A stretch of 64,000 nt of DNA, from contig JAHBVE010000003.1 of assembly GCA_019637675.1 (NCBI GenBank), positions 335,696 to 399,695 of the forward strand, given 5' to 3'. The DNA comes from Anaerolineales bacterium (GTDB lineage: Bacteria; Chloroflexota; Anaerolineae; Anaerolineales; UBA11579). Numbering within the stretch: position 1 is the stretch's first letter; every line of letters starts with the position of its first letter. Under the pieces are notes generated by a model that saw only the letters and a list, made by a program, of their open reading frames with translations, ran no database searches and was not told the origin of the DNA. Positions 8,148 to 15,793 of the stretch are shown here, in pieces. A program made the translations under genes and the position numbers.

Positions 8148-9182
8148 ATGGATAAGAAAACCCTGCTCAGCCAAACCATTGAGCACATTGACATCAAATC
8201 GTTTGACCCTGTCCCCCTGGTGGACCAGTACGAGCGCATGGCATTTCAGGCGCGCAATCTAGCTCGGGCGGCTCGCATTTATGACAATATGCTGGCCGAT
8301 ACCGAGTGCGCGGTCATCCTGTGTCTTGCAGGTTCGCTGGTCAGCGCCGGGCTCAAGCAGGTCATCTACGATCTGGTGGATAACAACATGGTGGATGCGA
8401 TCGTCTCCACCGGCGCCAACGTGGTGGACCAGGACTTCTTTGAAGGCCTGGGCTTCAAGCACTACATCGGCGATCCAAAGTCTGATGATGATGCGCTGAT
8501 GAACCTGCGCATTGACCGCATCTACGACACCTATATCGATGAAGATGAGCTGCGCATCTGCGACGACACCATCAAGCAGATCGCTGACGGCCTGCCGCCG
8601 CGCCCGTACTCCTCGCGCGAGTTCATCTGGCACATGGGCAAGTACCTGGTCGACAACGGCAAGGGTGAAGGCTGCTTCGTGCGCCGCGCCTACGAGGTCG
8701 GCGTGCCGATCTTCGTCCCCGCCTTCTCCGACTCCAGCGCCGGTTTCGGCCTGGTGGATCACCAGTACCGCGCCACCGGCGGGGTAGTCTCCATCGACTC
8801 CGCCAAGGACTTTCTGGAGCTGACCAAGATCAAGATCGCCGCGGGCACTACCGGCTTGCTGATGATCGGCGGCGGTGTGCCTAAGAACTTTGCGCAGGAC
8901 ATTACCGTGGCTGCCGAGATCCTGGAAGGCGAAGCTGACATGCACAAGTACGCAATCCAGATCACCGTGGCCGACGAGCGTGATGGCGGCCTCTCCGGCT
9001 CCACGCTGCAAGAGGCCCACTCCTGGGGCAAGGTCGAGCAAGAGAGTGAGCAGATGGTGTTCGCCGAGGCCACCCTGGCCATGCCGCTGATCGCCGGCTA
9101 CGCCTATCACAAGGGCAGCTGGAAGCAGCGCCAAGCCAAGAACTTCAACGCCGTGCTCGACAAGAGCGCCCAGGCTGCCTAG
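8148..9182 (+). CDS. Deoxyhypusine synthase-like protein (probable homospermidine/spermidine-forming enzyme)
   Basis: The 344-aa protein belongs to the deoxyhypusine synthase (DHS) family, which moves an aminobutyl group from spermidine or putrescine via an enzyme-lysine imine using NAD. The catalytic lysine context is kept: HSWGK with Lys295. NAD-site marks such as [10 protein letters not shown] and the GGGVPKNF loop are also present. Bacteria lack eIF5A, so the acceptor should be a free polyamine rather than a protein lysine. The gene heads an operon with arginine decarboxylase and agmatinase, which would supply putrescine. The homospermidine product is inferred from context and family knowledge. 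Confidence 0.85.
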   Translation: MDKKTLLSQTIEHIDIKSFDPVPLVDQYERMAFQARNLARAARIYDNMLADTECAVILCLAGSLVSAGLKQVIYDLVDNNMVDAIVSTGANVVDQDFFEGLGFKHYIGDPKSDDDALMNLRIDRIYDTYIDEDELRICDDTIKQIADGLPPRPYSSREFIWHMGKYLVDNGKGEGCFVRRAYEVGVPIFVPAFSDSSAGFGLVDHQYRATGGVVSIDSAKDFLELTKIKIAAGTTGLLMIGGGVPKNFAQDITVAAEILEGEADMHKYAIQITVADERDGGLSGSTLQEAHSWGKVEQESEQMVFAEATLAMPLIAGYAYHKGSWKQRQAKNFNAVLDKSAQAA

Positions 9183-9211
9183 GCAGCTCAGTCACTGAGG
9201 AGACTACATAC

Positions 9212-9763
9212 ATGATCCCGAACAAGATCTTTTTCACCAAGGGCGTCGGCGTGCACAAAGACCGCCTGGCCTCGTTCGAAGCTGCCCTGCGCAGCGCCAA
9301 GATCGAAAAGTTCAACCTGGTCTATGTGTCCAGCATCTTCCCGCCCAACTGCAAGATGGTCTCGGTCGACGAGGGTCTCAAACACCTCTCGCCGGGCGAG
9401 GTGGTCTTCTGTGTGATGGCGCGCAGCGATACCAATGAGCCCAACCGCCTGGTGTCCTCCGCGATCGGTGTGGCCTTGCCGCAAGACACCGCCCGCTACG
9501 GCTATCTGTCTGAGCACCACGCCCACGGCGAGACCGGCGAGAAGAGCGGCGAATACGCCGAAGACCTGGCCGCCACGATGTTGGCCACCACCCTGGGTTT
9601 GGAGTTTGACCCGGACACCGCCTGGGATGAGCGCAAGCAGATCTACGATGCCAACCCGCACATCTTCAAGACCCGCCACTACGTGCAATCAGCCGAGGGC
9701 CACAAGAACGGCCTGTGGACCACGGTGCTGGCCGCCGCAGTGCTGATCCGCTCCGAAGACTAG
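9212..9763 (+). CDS. Pyruvoyl-dependent arginine decarboxylase
   Basis: It converts arginine to agmatine using a self-generated pyruvoyl group. The 183-aa proenzyme has the self-cleavage site VSS with Ser40-Ser41, followed by IFPPNC; cleavage gives a beta chain of 40 residues and an alpha chain whose first residue becomes pyruvoyl. HHAHGETGE and the C-terminal active-site strand are also family-typical. A GAGGAG Shine-Dalgarno sequence precedes the ATG. It lies 29 bp after the DHS-like gene and 14 bp before agmatinase, so the three are one operon making putrescine from arginine. Confidence 0.93.
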   Translation: MIPNKIFFTKGVGVHKDRLASFEAALRSAKIEKFNLVYVSSIFPPNCKMVSVDEGLKHLSPGEVVFCVMARSDTNEPNRLVSSAIGVALPQDTARYGYLSEHHAHGETGEKSGEYAEDLAATMLATTLGLEFDPDTAWDERKQIYDANPHIFKTRHYVQSAEGHKNGLWTTVLAAAVLIRSED

Positions 9764-9777
9764 GTCTTGTAACCAGC

Positions 9778-10638
9778 GTGGGCGAGCACTCTCCTCCCTA
9801 CAACTTCGGCGGCCTACCCGATGAGTTCACCGCCTACGACGCGGCCAAAGTGGCCGTGGTGCCGGTGCCGTTCGACCTCACCACCTCGTGGATGCCCGGC
9901 ACGGCCAAAGGCCCGCGCGCCCTGATCGAGGCTTCCGGCTACCTCGAGCTCTACGATATCGAGACGGACAGCGAGCCGTACGAACACGGCATCTTCACCG
10001 ACTCAGCCGTGACCGCCGATGACACGCTGGCGCTCAACGACAATGTGCACGCTCGCGTCAAGCAGCATATCGAGGCCGGCAAGTTCGTCGTCACCCTGGG
10101 CGGCGAGCACTCCGTGGCCTACGGCGCCGCCAAAGCCCACATCGAAGCCTACGACCAGCTCAGCATCCTGCATTTCGATGCCCACACCGACCGCCGCGAG
10201 GAATTCGAGGGCGACAAGTTCAGCCATGCCTGCACCCTACGCCGCATTTCCGAGCTCAACGATGACATCGTCTCGGTCGGCATCCGCAGCCTGGATAGTG
10301 GCGAGCTGCAATACCTCGACCGCAGCAAGGTCTTCTTTGCCGAGAACATCTACAACTCGCAGGAATGGATCGACAGAGTGGTCGCTTTGCTCAAACCCAA
10401 CGTCTACATCACCTTTGACCTGGATGTGTTCGACCCGGCCATCATGCCCTCCACCGGCACGCCGGAGCCGGGCGGCCTGCAGTGGTACCCCGTGCTGGCC
10501 GCCCTGCGCGCCGTGAGCCGCAGACGCACCATCGTGGGCTGTGATGTGGTCGAACTTAGCCCCAATGCGGAGAACAAGGGGCCTGACTTTCTGGCCGCCA
10601 AGCTGATCTACAAGCTGCTCGCCTACAAATTCGCTTAA
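9778..10638 (+). CDS. speB: Agmatinase (agmatine ureohydrolase)
   Basis: It hydrolyses agmatine to putrescine and urea with a binuclear Mn centre. All ligand motifs of the ureohydrolase family are visible: GGEHSV, HFDAHTD and FDLDVFDP, plus the downstream GTPEPGG. I start at the GTG at 9778, 14 bp after the decarboxylase stop. The alternative ATG at 9715 overlaps that gene by 49 bp and adds 21 residues unlike the family. Together with the upstream decarboxylase it completes the arginine-agmatine-putrescine route. Confidence 0.92.
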   Translation: MGEHSPPYNFGGLPDEFTAYDAAKVAVVPVPFDLTTSWMPGTAKGPRALIEASGYLELYDIETDSEPYEHGIFTDSAVTADDTLALNDNVHARVKQHIEAGKFVVTLGGEHSVAYGAAKAHIEAYDQLSILHFDAHTDRREEFEGDKFSHACTLRRISELNDDIVSVGIRSLDSGELQYLDRSKVFFAENIYNSQEWIDRVVALLKPNVYITFDLDVFDPAIMPSTGTPEPGGLQWYPVLAALRAVSRRRTIVGCDVVELSPNAENKGPDFLAAKLIYKLLAYKFA

Positions 10639-10654
10639 GCGCTCGGAGGCACAC

Positions 10655-11200
10655 ATGAGAAAAGCCGTCTTTGCCATCAATATGACCATCGACGGCTACT
10701 GCGGCCATGAAACCGCTATCGCCGATGACGAGTTGCACCAGTACTTCACTGATCTGCTGCACCAGTCAGATGTGCATATCTTCGGCCGCGACACCTATGA
10801 GCTTATGTATCCGTTCTGGCACGACGTCGCCGTGGCGCAGTCGGAAAGCGAAACCATAAATGAGTTCGCGCTGGCTTTCGACGCGATCCCCAAGATCGTC
10901 TTCTCCACCACACTGGAGCGCGCCGACTGGGACAACACCACCTTGCTGCGCTCCGGCCTGCAAGAAAAAATCACCGAACTGAAACAGCAACCCGGCAAAA
11001 GCATAGCCATCGGCAGCATCAAAGTGGCTGCCCAGGCCGAGCAATGGGGCCTGATCGATGAGTATCACTTCGTGGTGCATCCCATCATCGCCGGCAAAGG
11101 CCCGCGTTTGTTCCAGCCGGGCGGCGGCCACACCCTCACGCTGCTGAGCTCCAAGGTGTTCGGTTCCGGGGTCGTCGCCCTGCATTACCAAAAGTCATGA
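10655..11200 (+). CDS. Dihydrofolate reductase / RibD C-terminal family reductase
   Basis: 181 aa with the RibD-C fold: N-terminal MTIDGY, FGRDTYELM, KIVFSTTLERADW and the nucleotide-binding GSIKVAAQAEQWGLIDEYHFVVHPIIAGKGPRLF. Such proteins use NAD(P)H, but the substrate of the stand-alone members is generally unknown. A GGAGG Shine-Dalgarno sequence precedes the ATG. It follows agmatinase by 16 bp and overlaps the next gene by 4 bp, so it is probably co-transcribed. The link to polyamine metabolism is only positional. Confidence 0.8.
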   Translation: MRKAVFAINMTIDGYCGHETAIADDELHQYFTDLLHQSDVHIFGRDTYELMYPFWHDVAVAQSESETINEFALAFDAIPKIVFSTTLERADWDNTTLLRSGLQEKITELKQQPGKSIAIGSIKVAAQAEQWGLIDEYHFVVHPIIAGKGPRLFQPGGGHTLTLLSSKVFGSGVVALHYQKS

Positions 11201-11748
11201 AGTTTCGCGAAGTAGACAAGACCAACTGGGATGATTTCGTAACTTTCTTCGAGGGCAAAGGCTGCCCTTCGTATTGCTGGTGCATGGCCTGGCGTCCGCT
11301 GCCCGGCGACCGGCAGCAGGCCAGCAACGCCGACCGCAAGAAGGCCCTCGGCGCGTTGGTCCAGCAGGGTGCGCCGATCGGCATTCTCGCCTATGACGGC
11401 GAGACGCCGGTCGGCTGGTGTTCGATTGCGCCGCGCGCCAGCTACACCCCGCTGGGCGGCGCGGCCTACGAAGGCGTCGCCGAAGACAAGGTCTGGTCGC
11501 TGGCCTGCTTCTTTGTGCCGCGCGCCCGCCGCGGTGAGGGCATTGGCAAGCAGTTGCTGACCGCCGCCATCCAGACCGCCCGCAAACGCGGCGCCAAGAT
11601 CGTGGAGGCTTACCCGGTCGACCCTGACTCGCCGTCCTATCGCTTCATGGGCTTCGTCCCAACCTTCGCGCAGGCCGGCTTCACCGAAACCGGCCGCGCC
11701 GGCAAACGCCGCCATGTGATGCACCTGCGCCTGGGAGGCAGCCGGTAA
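11197..11748 (+). CDS. GNAT-family N-acetyltransferase
   Basis: 183 aa. The acetyl-CoA-binding motif A is ACFFVPRARRGEGIGKQLL, with the pyrophosphate loop RRGEGIG. The region before it (CWCMAWRP, PVGWCSIAPRASY) is shared with the tandem GNAT pair near 41 kb, indicating the same subfamily. The start overlaps the RibD-like gene (ATGA). The substrate is unknown. A polyamine acetylation role is tempting from context but not supported by sequence. Confidence 0.78.
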   Translation: MKFREVDKTNWDDFVTFFEGKGCPSYCWCMAWRPLPGDRQQASNADRKKALGALVQQGAPIGILAYDGETPVGWCSIAPRASYTPLGGAAYEGVAEDKVWSLACFFVPRARRGEGIGKQLLTAAIQTARKRGAKIVEAYPVDPDSPSYRFMGFVPTFAQAGFTETGRAGKRRHVMHLRLGGSR

Positions 11749-11750
11749 CC

Positions 11751-12605
11751 ATGCTGCCCAACATGCCCATTCACAGCGCCGTGCAGCCGCCTACGCCGCC
11801 GCTCGACCGTTACATCGAGGTGTTGTGGTATCAGCACATCCCCATCTATAGCGCGCGCGAGATCATTCTGCCCAGCCCGCACATGGAGCTGATCTTCAAC
11901 TTCGCCCAGCCGCACAAGGTCTTCCTCTCCCCAGACCTGGCAGACTTCACCACTCATGAGCAGGCCTGGCTCGCCGGCTTGCAGAGCCGCTACTTCACCA
12001 TCCAGTCCACCACCAGCCACCTGATGGGCGCCCGCTTGAAGCCCGGCGGCGCGGCGGCCTTCCTCCCCGGCGATATGAGCCAGTTCACCGACCAGGTGAC
12101 TCCGCTGCACACCATCCTCGGCCCGGCCGCGGCCGCCGAACTGCATGCTGCGCTCAGCGCCGCCGCAGATGATGCGGCTCGCTTCGCTGCGCTCGAAGGC
12201 TTCCTGCTCCAGCGCCTCAACCAGAGCCGTCCGGGCCTCGACCTGGCGCTCGCCGCGGTCGAGCGCATCCAGGCTGCCGGCGGCAACCTCACCATTGCGG
12301 AGCTGAGCGCTGAGCTCAGCGTCAGCCACAAACACCTCATTGACGTCTTCGCTGCCACCGTGGGGCTGCGGCCCAAGCAGTTCGCCCGCGTGATGCGCTT
12401 CAGCGCCATGCTGCCTGACCTGCTCTCCGGTGCTCAGCCCGACTGGGCCGCTTTGGCGCAGAAAGCCGGCTACCACGACCAGTCGCATTTCAACCGTGAG
12501 TTCCAGCTCTTCGCTGGGCTCACGCCCAGCCAATATCTCGAACTGCGCACTCACTACAGCAATTACAGCTCGCCGGAAGACTCGCGTTTCGTCCCTCTCG
12601 GTTAA
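11751..12605 (+). CDS. AraC-family transcriptional regulator
   Basis: 284 aa. An N-terminal effector-type domain (about 1-170, beginning PPTPPLDRYIEVLWYQ, like the DUF6597 domain) is followed by the C-terminal double helix-turn-helix at about 175-270: LTIAELSAELSVSHKHLIDVF and GYHDQSHFNREFQLFAGLTPSQY. It lies 2 bp after the GNAT gene. It may regulate the preceding operon; no operator could be identified. Confidence 0.85.
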   Translation: MLPNMPIHSAVQPPTPPLDRYIEVLWYQHIPIYSAREIILPSPHMELIFNFAQPHKVFLSPDLADFTTHEQAWLAGLQSRYFTIQSTTSHLMGARLKPGGAAAFLPGDMSQFTDQVTPLHTILGPAAAAELHAALSAAADDAARFAALEGFLLQRLNQSRPGLDLALAAVERIQAAGGNLTIAELSAELSVSHKHLIDVFAATVGLRPKQFARVMRFSAMLPDLLSGAQPDWAALAQKAGYHDQSHFNREFQLFAGLTPSQYLELRTHYSNYSSPEDSRFVPLG

Positions 12606-12643
12606 TTTTTTGCAATACAAAGCACCAGCCTGGGCTGATCGTT

Positions 12644-12681
12644 CACAAAAAAAGCCCCGGCAATTCGCCGGGGCTTTTTTA
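12644..12681. terminator. Intrinsic terminator at the end of the polyamine/AraC operon
   Basis: AAAAAAAGCCCCGGC, an AATTC loop and GCCGGGGCTTTTTT form a perfect GC-rich stem with T and A tracts on both sides. It is bidirectional between convergent genes. Confidence 0.9.
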
Positions 12682-13068
12682 GTTCAGTCTGCCACTCACC
12701 CAGGCGCGCGCCTGCTCGATATCAGTGAACATATCAAACGGGAAGCCATACATCTTCCCGGCCACTTTCTGCACCAGCGGCTTATAGATCGCCAGCATGG
12801 CGCTGGTGGGCACCACCGAAGCCATACCCACGCACAGGCGTTGCAACGCGGGCTTGTTGTCCTTGACCCACTGGGTCAGCACGGCGTTGGCGCCTTTCTC
12901 GCGCTCCTTGCCATCCCCACCATCATTCACGATCACCAGCGCAAACCGCTCGCCTTTGGCGATCAGCTCGTCGCCCGCATCGGTGATGGCGTACATATCC
13001 GCCTTCATGATCGGCTCGTAGGTGTGCATCACGATCAGCGGGCTTTGTGAAGCATCTATCTTGTGCAT
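12679..13068 (-). CDS. Hypothetical protein, SpoIIAA/STAS-like
   Basis: 129 aa, soluble, no catalytic motif recognised. The layout (strand-rich N-terminus LIVMHTYEPIM, a central helical part, and the ending PFDMFTDIEQARAWVSGRL) resembles small SpoIIAA-like/STAS-fold proteins, whose last helix often has a similar FTDxEEAxxWL pattern. This is a weak resemblance. The ATG at 13068 has AAAGGAG upstream. It is monocistronic and faces the AraC gene across a terminator. Confidence 0.55.
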   Translation of the reverse strand: MHKIDASQSPLIVMHTYEPIMKADMYAITDAGDELIAKGERFALVIVNDGGDGKEREKGANAVLTQWVKDNKPALQRLCVGMASVVPTSAMLAIYKPLVQKVAGKMYGFPFDMFTDIEQARAWVSGRLN

Positions 13069-13209
13069 AAAGCTCCTTTCCTGCGAGTATAGAGAGCGGT
13101 CAGTGGTAATCTAGGCCACCCCTGCAACCTTGGTTTGCACACCCTTGAACCGTATCTTCAACACCTATGCGATCTTGAAGCCCCCGCAAGCGCAAAAATC
13201 CACGGGTGG

Positions 13210-13248
13210 TAGAATCGCCGCGTACCCTGAATTTGTACGCCCAAGGAG
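13210..13248 (+). promoter_or_regulatory. -10 element and ribosome-binding site of pdxS
   Basis: TAGAAT at 13210-13215 is a good -10 hexamer. AAGGAG at 13243-13248 lies 7 nt before the ATG at 13256 and decides that start over the longer frame from 13130. No clear -35 was seen. Confidence 0.5.
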
Positions 13249-13255
13249 CTGCTGG

Positions 13256-14143
13256 ATGGAAAAGCAAGTCGCTACATTTGAAGTCAAGAAGGGCCTGGCC
13301 CAGATGCTTAAGGGCGGCGTGATCATGGATGTGGTCACCGCCGAGCATGCCCGCATTGCCGAGAATGCCGGCGCAGCAGCCGTGATGGCGCTGGAACGCG
13401 TGCCGGCCGACATCCGCGCCCATGGCGGCGTGGCCCGCATGAGCGACCCCGGCCTCATTGAAGAGATCATGAACACCGTCAGCATCCCCGTGATGGCCAA
13501 AGTGCGCATCGGCCACTTTGTGGAAGCCCAGATCCTCGAATCCCTCGGCGTTGATTACGTCGATGAATCCGAAGTACTGACCCCGGCCGACGAGGCCAAC
13601 CACATCAACAAGCACGACTTCAAGATCCCCTTCGTGTGCGGCTGCCGCAACCTGGGCGAAGCCCTGCGCCGCGTCGGCGAAGGCGCCGCCATGATCCGCA
13701 CCAAGGGTGAAGCCGGCACCGGCGATGTCGTCGAGGCCGTGCGCCATGCCCGCACCGTGCTGGGCACCGTGCGCCGCCTGCAGACCATGCCAGATGAAGA
13801 AGTGATGGCGCTCGCCAAAGAGCTCGGCGCGCCGTTCGAGCTCGTGAAAGAGACCAAGGAGCTTGGCCGCCTGCCGGTGGTCAACTTCGCCGCCGGCGGC
13901 ATCGCCACCCCGGCCGACGCCGCGCTGATGATGCAGCTCGGCGTCGATGGCGTCTTCGTCGGCTCGGGCATCTTCAAGTCCGGTGACCCCGCTCGCCGCG
14001 CCGAAGCCATCGTCAAAGCCACCACCCACTACAACAACGCCAAGATCCTGGCCGAGGTCAGCCGCAACCTGGGCGAGCCCATGGTCGGCCGCCAGGTCAC
14101 CGACATCCCCAAGGAAGACCTGATCGCCCAGCGCGGCTGGTAA
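13256..14143 (+). CDS. pdxS: Pyridoxal 5'-phosphate synthase subunit PdxS
   Basis: The synthase subunit condenses ribose 5-phosphate, glyceraldehyde 3-phosphate and PdxT-derived ammonia to PLP. The 295-aa protein keeps Asp25 (VIMDVVTAE), the catalytic Lys82 ([10 protein letters not shown]) and Lys150 ([10 protein letters not shown]), the phosphate-binding [11 protein letters not shown] and [11 protein letters not shown]. It is followed 90 bp downstream by pdxT. The gap is filled by a palindromic repeat element, which may shape relative expression. Confidence 0.97.
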   Translation: MEKQVATFEVKKGLAQMLKGGVIMDVVTAEHARIAENAGAAAVMALERVPADIRAHGGVARMSDPGLIEEIMNTVSIPVMAKVRIGHFVEAQILESLGVDYVDESEVLTPADEANHINKHDFKIPFVCGCRNLGEALRRVGEGAAMIRTKGEAGTGDVVEAVRHARTVLGTVRRLQTMPDEEVMALAKELGAPFELVKETKELGRLPVVNFAAGGIATPADAALMMQLGVDGVFVGSGIFKSGDPARRAEAIVKATTHYNNAKILAEVSRNLGEPMVGRQVTDIPKEDLIAQRGW

Positions 14144-14147
14144 GAGC

Positions 14148-14227
14148 GAGTGACTAGGGAACAGTGAGCAGGGAGCAGTGAACGGTCCCGCATCCCTGCT
14201 CGCTGCTCACTGATTACTCGTCACTGA
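14148..14227. repeat. Dispersed palindromic repeat, CAGTGAACAG family, copy 1
   Basis: The whole pdxS-pdxT gap is an imperfect inverted repeat. The left arm contains GTGAGCAGGGAGCAGTGAAC; the right arm contains ATCCCTGCTCGCTGCTCAC and TCGTCACTG. Related copies fill the gaps at 17493-17566 and 25531-25608. Its transcript can fold into a long hairpin inside the pdxST operon. Confidence 0.75.
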
Positions 14228-14233
14228 ACTATC

Positions 14234-14815
14234 ATGCACATCGGCGTCCTTGCCCTCCAGGGTGACTTTGCAGAACATGCCAGCATGCTGGCCCGCCTCG
14301 GCGCGCAGGTGCGCGAGGTGCGCCTGCCGGAAGAACTGGATGGGCTCGATGGCCTCGTGCTACCCGGCGGCGAATCCACCACCATCGGCAAACTGGCGAC
14401 CGACTATGGCCTCATGGAGCCCATCCGCACCTTCGGCCAGACCAAGGCCATCTACGGCACTTGCGCCGGCGCCATCTTCCTCTCCAAAGATGCCGAACGC
14501 AAGCAGCCCCTGCTCGGCATCATGGATATCACCGTAGAGCGCAACGCCTACGGCCGCCAGGTCGAGAGCTTCGATGTCGAAGTGGATGTGCCCGCCCTGC
14601 ATGGGCTGGCGGCCGGTGACCCGCCGGTGCGCGCTGTCTTCATCCGCGCTCCGCTCATCAAAAGCGTCAGCGGGGATGCCAAGGCCCTGGCCAGCCTGCC
14701 GGATGGGCGCATCATCGCCGCCCAACAGGGCAAGCTGCTCGCCACTGCCTTCCACCCGGAGATCTCGGGCGATGACCGCTTCCACCGCCTGTTCCTGAAG
14801 CTGGCAGAAAGTTAA
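14234..14815 (+). CDS. pdxT: Pyridoxal 5'-phosphate synthase glutaminase subunit PdxT
   Basis: This class I glutaminase feeds ammonia to PdxS. The 193-aa protein has the triad Cys77 (YGTCAGAIF), His174 and Glu176 (FHPEI), and the oxyanion/substrate loop GGESTT. The length is standard. It has no clear Shine-Dalgarno sequence because the repeat element runs to within 6 nt of the ATG. It is paired with pdxS just upstream. Confidence 0.97.
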   Translation: MHIGVLALQGDFAEHASMLARLGAQVREVRLPEELDGLDGLVLPGGESTTIGKLATDYGLMEPIRTFGQTKAIYGTCAGAIFLSKDAERKQPLLGIMDITVERNAYGRQVESFDVEVDVPALHGLAAGDPPVRAVFIRAPLIKSVSGDAKALASLPDGRIIAAQQGKLLATAFHPEISGDDRFHRLFLKLAES

Positions 14816-14848
14816 CACAACCTTGATGCAACCCCAAAACCGCTGTTG

Positions 14849-14854
14849 TAGAAT
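14849..14854 (+). promoter_or_regulatory. -10 element, leaderless configuration
   Basis: TAGAAT lies exactly 6 nt before the GTG at 14861. A TTGATG at 14823-14828 would be a -35 with a long 20-bp spacer. No Shine-Dalgarno sequence is visible. Confidence 0.45.
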
Positions 14855-14860
14855 AGCAGG

Positions 14861-15793
14861 GTGTTGCGCGACTTTACAATTACAGATTATGGGGCGCTAA
14901 ACACCGCCCGCCATCACGCTCTGTTCCTGCATAACCAATCCGTGCTCACTCGCGGCCCGGCGGCCCTGACCCGCCGTGCCTTGCTGGCGTCGCTGTGCTC
15001 CTTCACTGGGGTCCATACCGCCGTCAGCACTGATGAAGGCCTGGTGCTCCAGGCCCAGCGTTTCGCTGGCCGCTCGCTGGCCGCCCTGGTGTTCCTGGCC
15101 CCGCAGGCGGCCACCAGCGGCGGCGCACTCACCCGCGCGGTCGAGTACATGCTCAAGCAGCTTGGCCCGCATGGCGTGCAAGGCATCTTTGCCGAGCTGG
15201 ACGAGCACAGCGCCGCCAGTGCAGCCCTGCAGCAAGCCGGGCTCAGCGTTCAGTCTCACCAGCGCGTCTGGCGCCTGACCCGCACGCCGCAGGCCGGCTA
15301 CGACAACCTGCTGTGGCAGCCGTACCTCGGCCGCCATAAGCTGGCGGCTGACCTGCTGCGCAACCGGCTGGTGCCTGTGCAGTTACAGCACCTGGATTGC
15401 GGCTCTGCCGACGCCCGCGACAGTTTTGTGTTGTACGAAGGCGGCCAGCTCGCAGCCTTCGCGGATGTGCAGCGCGGCCCGCAGGGCATCTGGGTGCAAT
15501 TGCTGATCGAGCCCGGGCATGCCTTGGCCGACCGCCTGATGGCGCTCATGCTTCAGTTGCGCCCGCGGCCCAGCCGCCCGGTGTACGTATGCGTGCGTGC
15601 TCACCAGGATTGGCTGGAGCCTGTGCTCGAAGGCTTGGATGCCCAGCCTGGCCCGCGCCAGGCCGTGTTGGTGCGCCGCATGGTGCACCCGGTAAAAGTA
15701 AAAGACCTGCAAAAGATTGCCAAGGCGGCCGGGGTGGAAGCGTCCACCATCCAATACCCTGTGCGCCCCACTGCAACCATGGATGAAAAATGA
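14861..15793 (+). CDS. Hypothetical protein, GNAT-like fold
   Basis: 310 aa, soluble, with GNAT-like features (FTITDYGALNTARHHAL; an N-terminal half with LAALVFLAPQ and FAELDEHSAASAALQQAGL, as in tandem GNATs where the second helix pair faces CoA). No intact CoA pyrophosphate loop is visible. The C-terminal quarter is basic and rich in Lys/Val (HPVKVKDLQKIAKAA). It overlaps the R3H ATPase gene by 4 bp (ATGA), so the two are coupled. The start is a GTG placed by the -10 element; no ATG lies nearby in frame. Confidence 0.55.
   Translation: MLRDFTITDYGALNTARHHALFLHNQSVLTRGPAALTRRALLASLCSFTGVHTAVSTDEGLVLQAQRFAGRSLAALVFLAPQAATSGGALTRAVEYMLKQLGPHGVQGIFAELDEHSAASAALQQAGLSVQSHQRVWRLTRTPQAGYDNLLWQPYLGRHKLAADLLRNRLVPVQLQHLDCGSADARDSFVLYEGGQLAAFADVQRGPQGIWVQLLIEPGHALADRLMALMLQLRPRPSRPVYVCVRAHQDWLEPVLEGLDAQPGPRQAVLVRRMVHPVKVKDLQKIAKAAGVEASTIQYPVRPTATMDEK

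Noticed and set aside
9715..9777. ATG at 9715 as start of agmatinase
   Set aside because: It would overlap the decarboxylase by 49 bp and add residues unlike the family; the GTG at 9778 follows the stop directly.
12430..13050. 206-codon open frame on the plus strand
   Set aside because: It runs antisense through the 129-aa gene and through a terminator, and its beginning overlaps the AraC gene in another frame.
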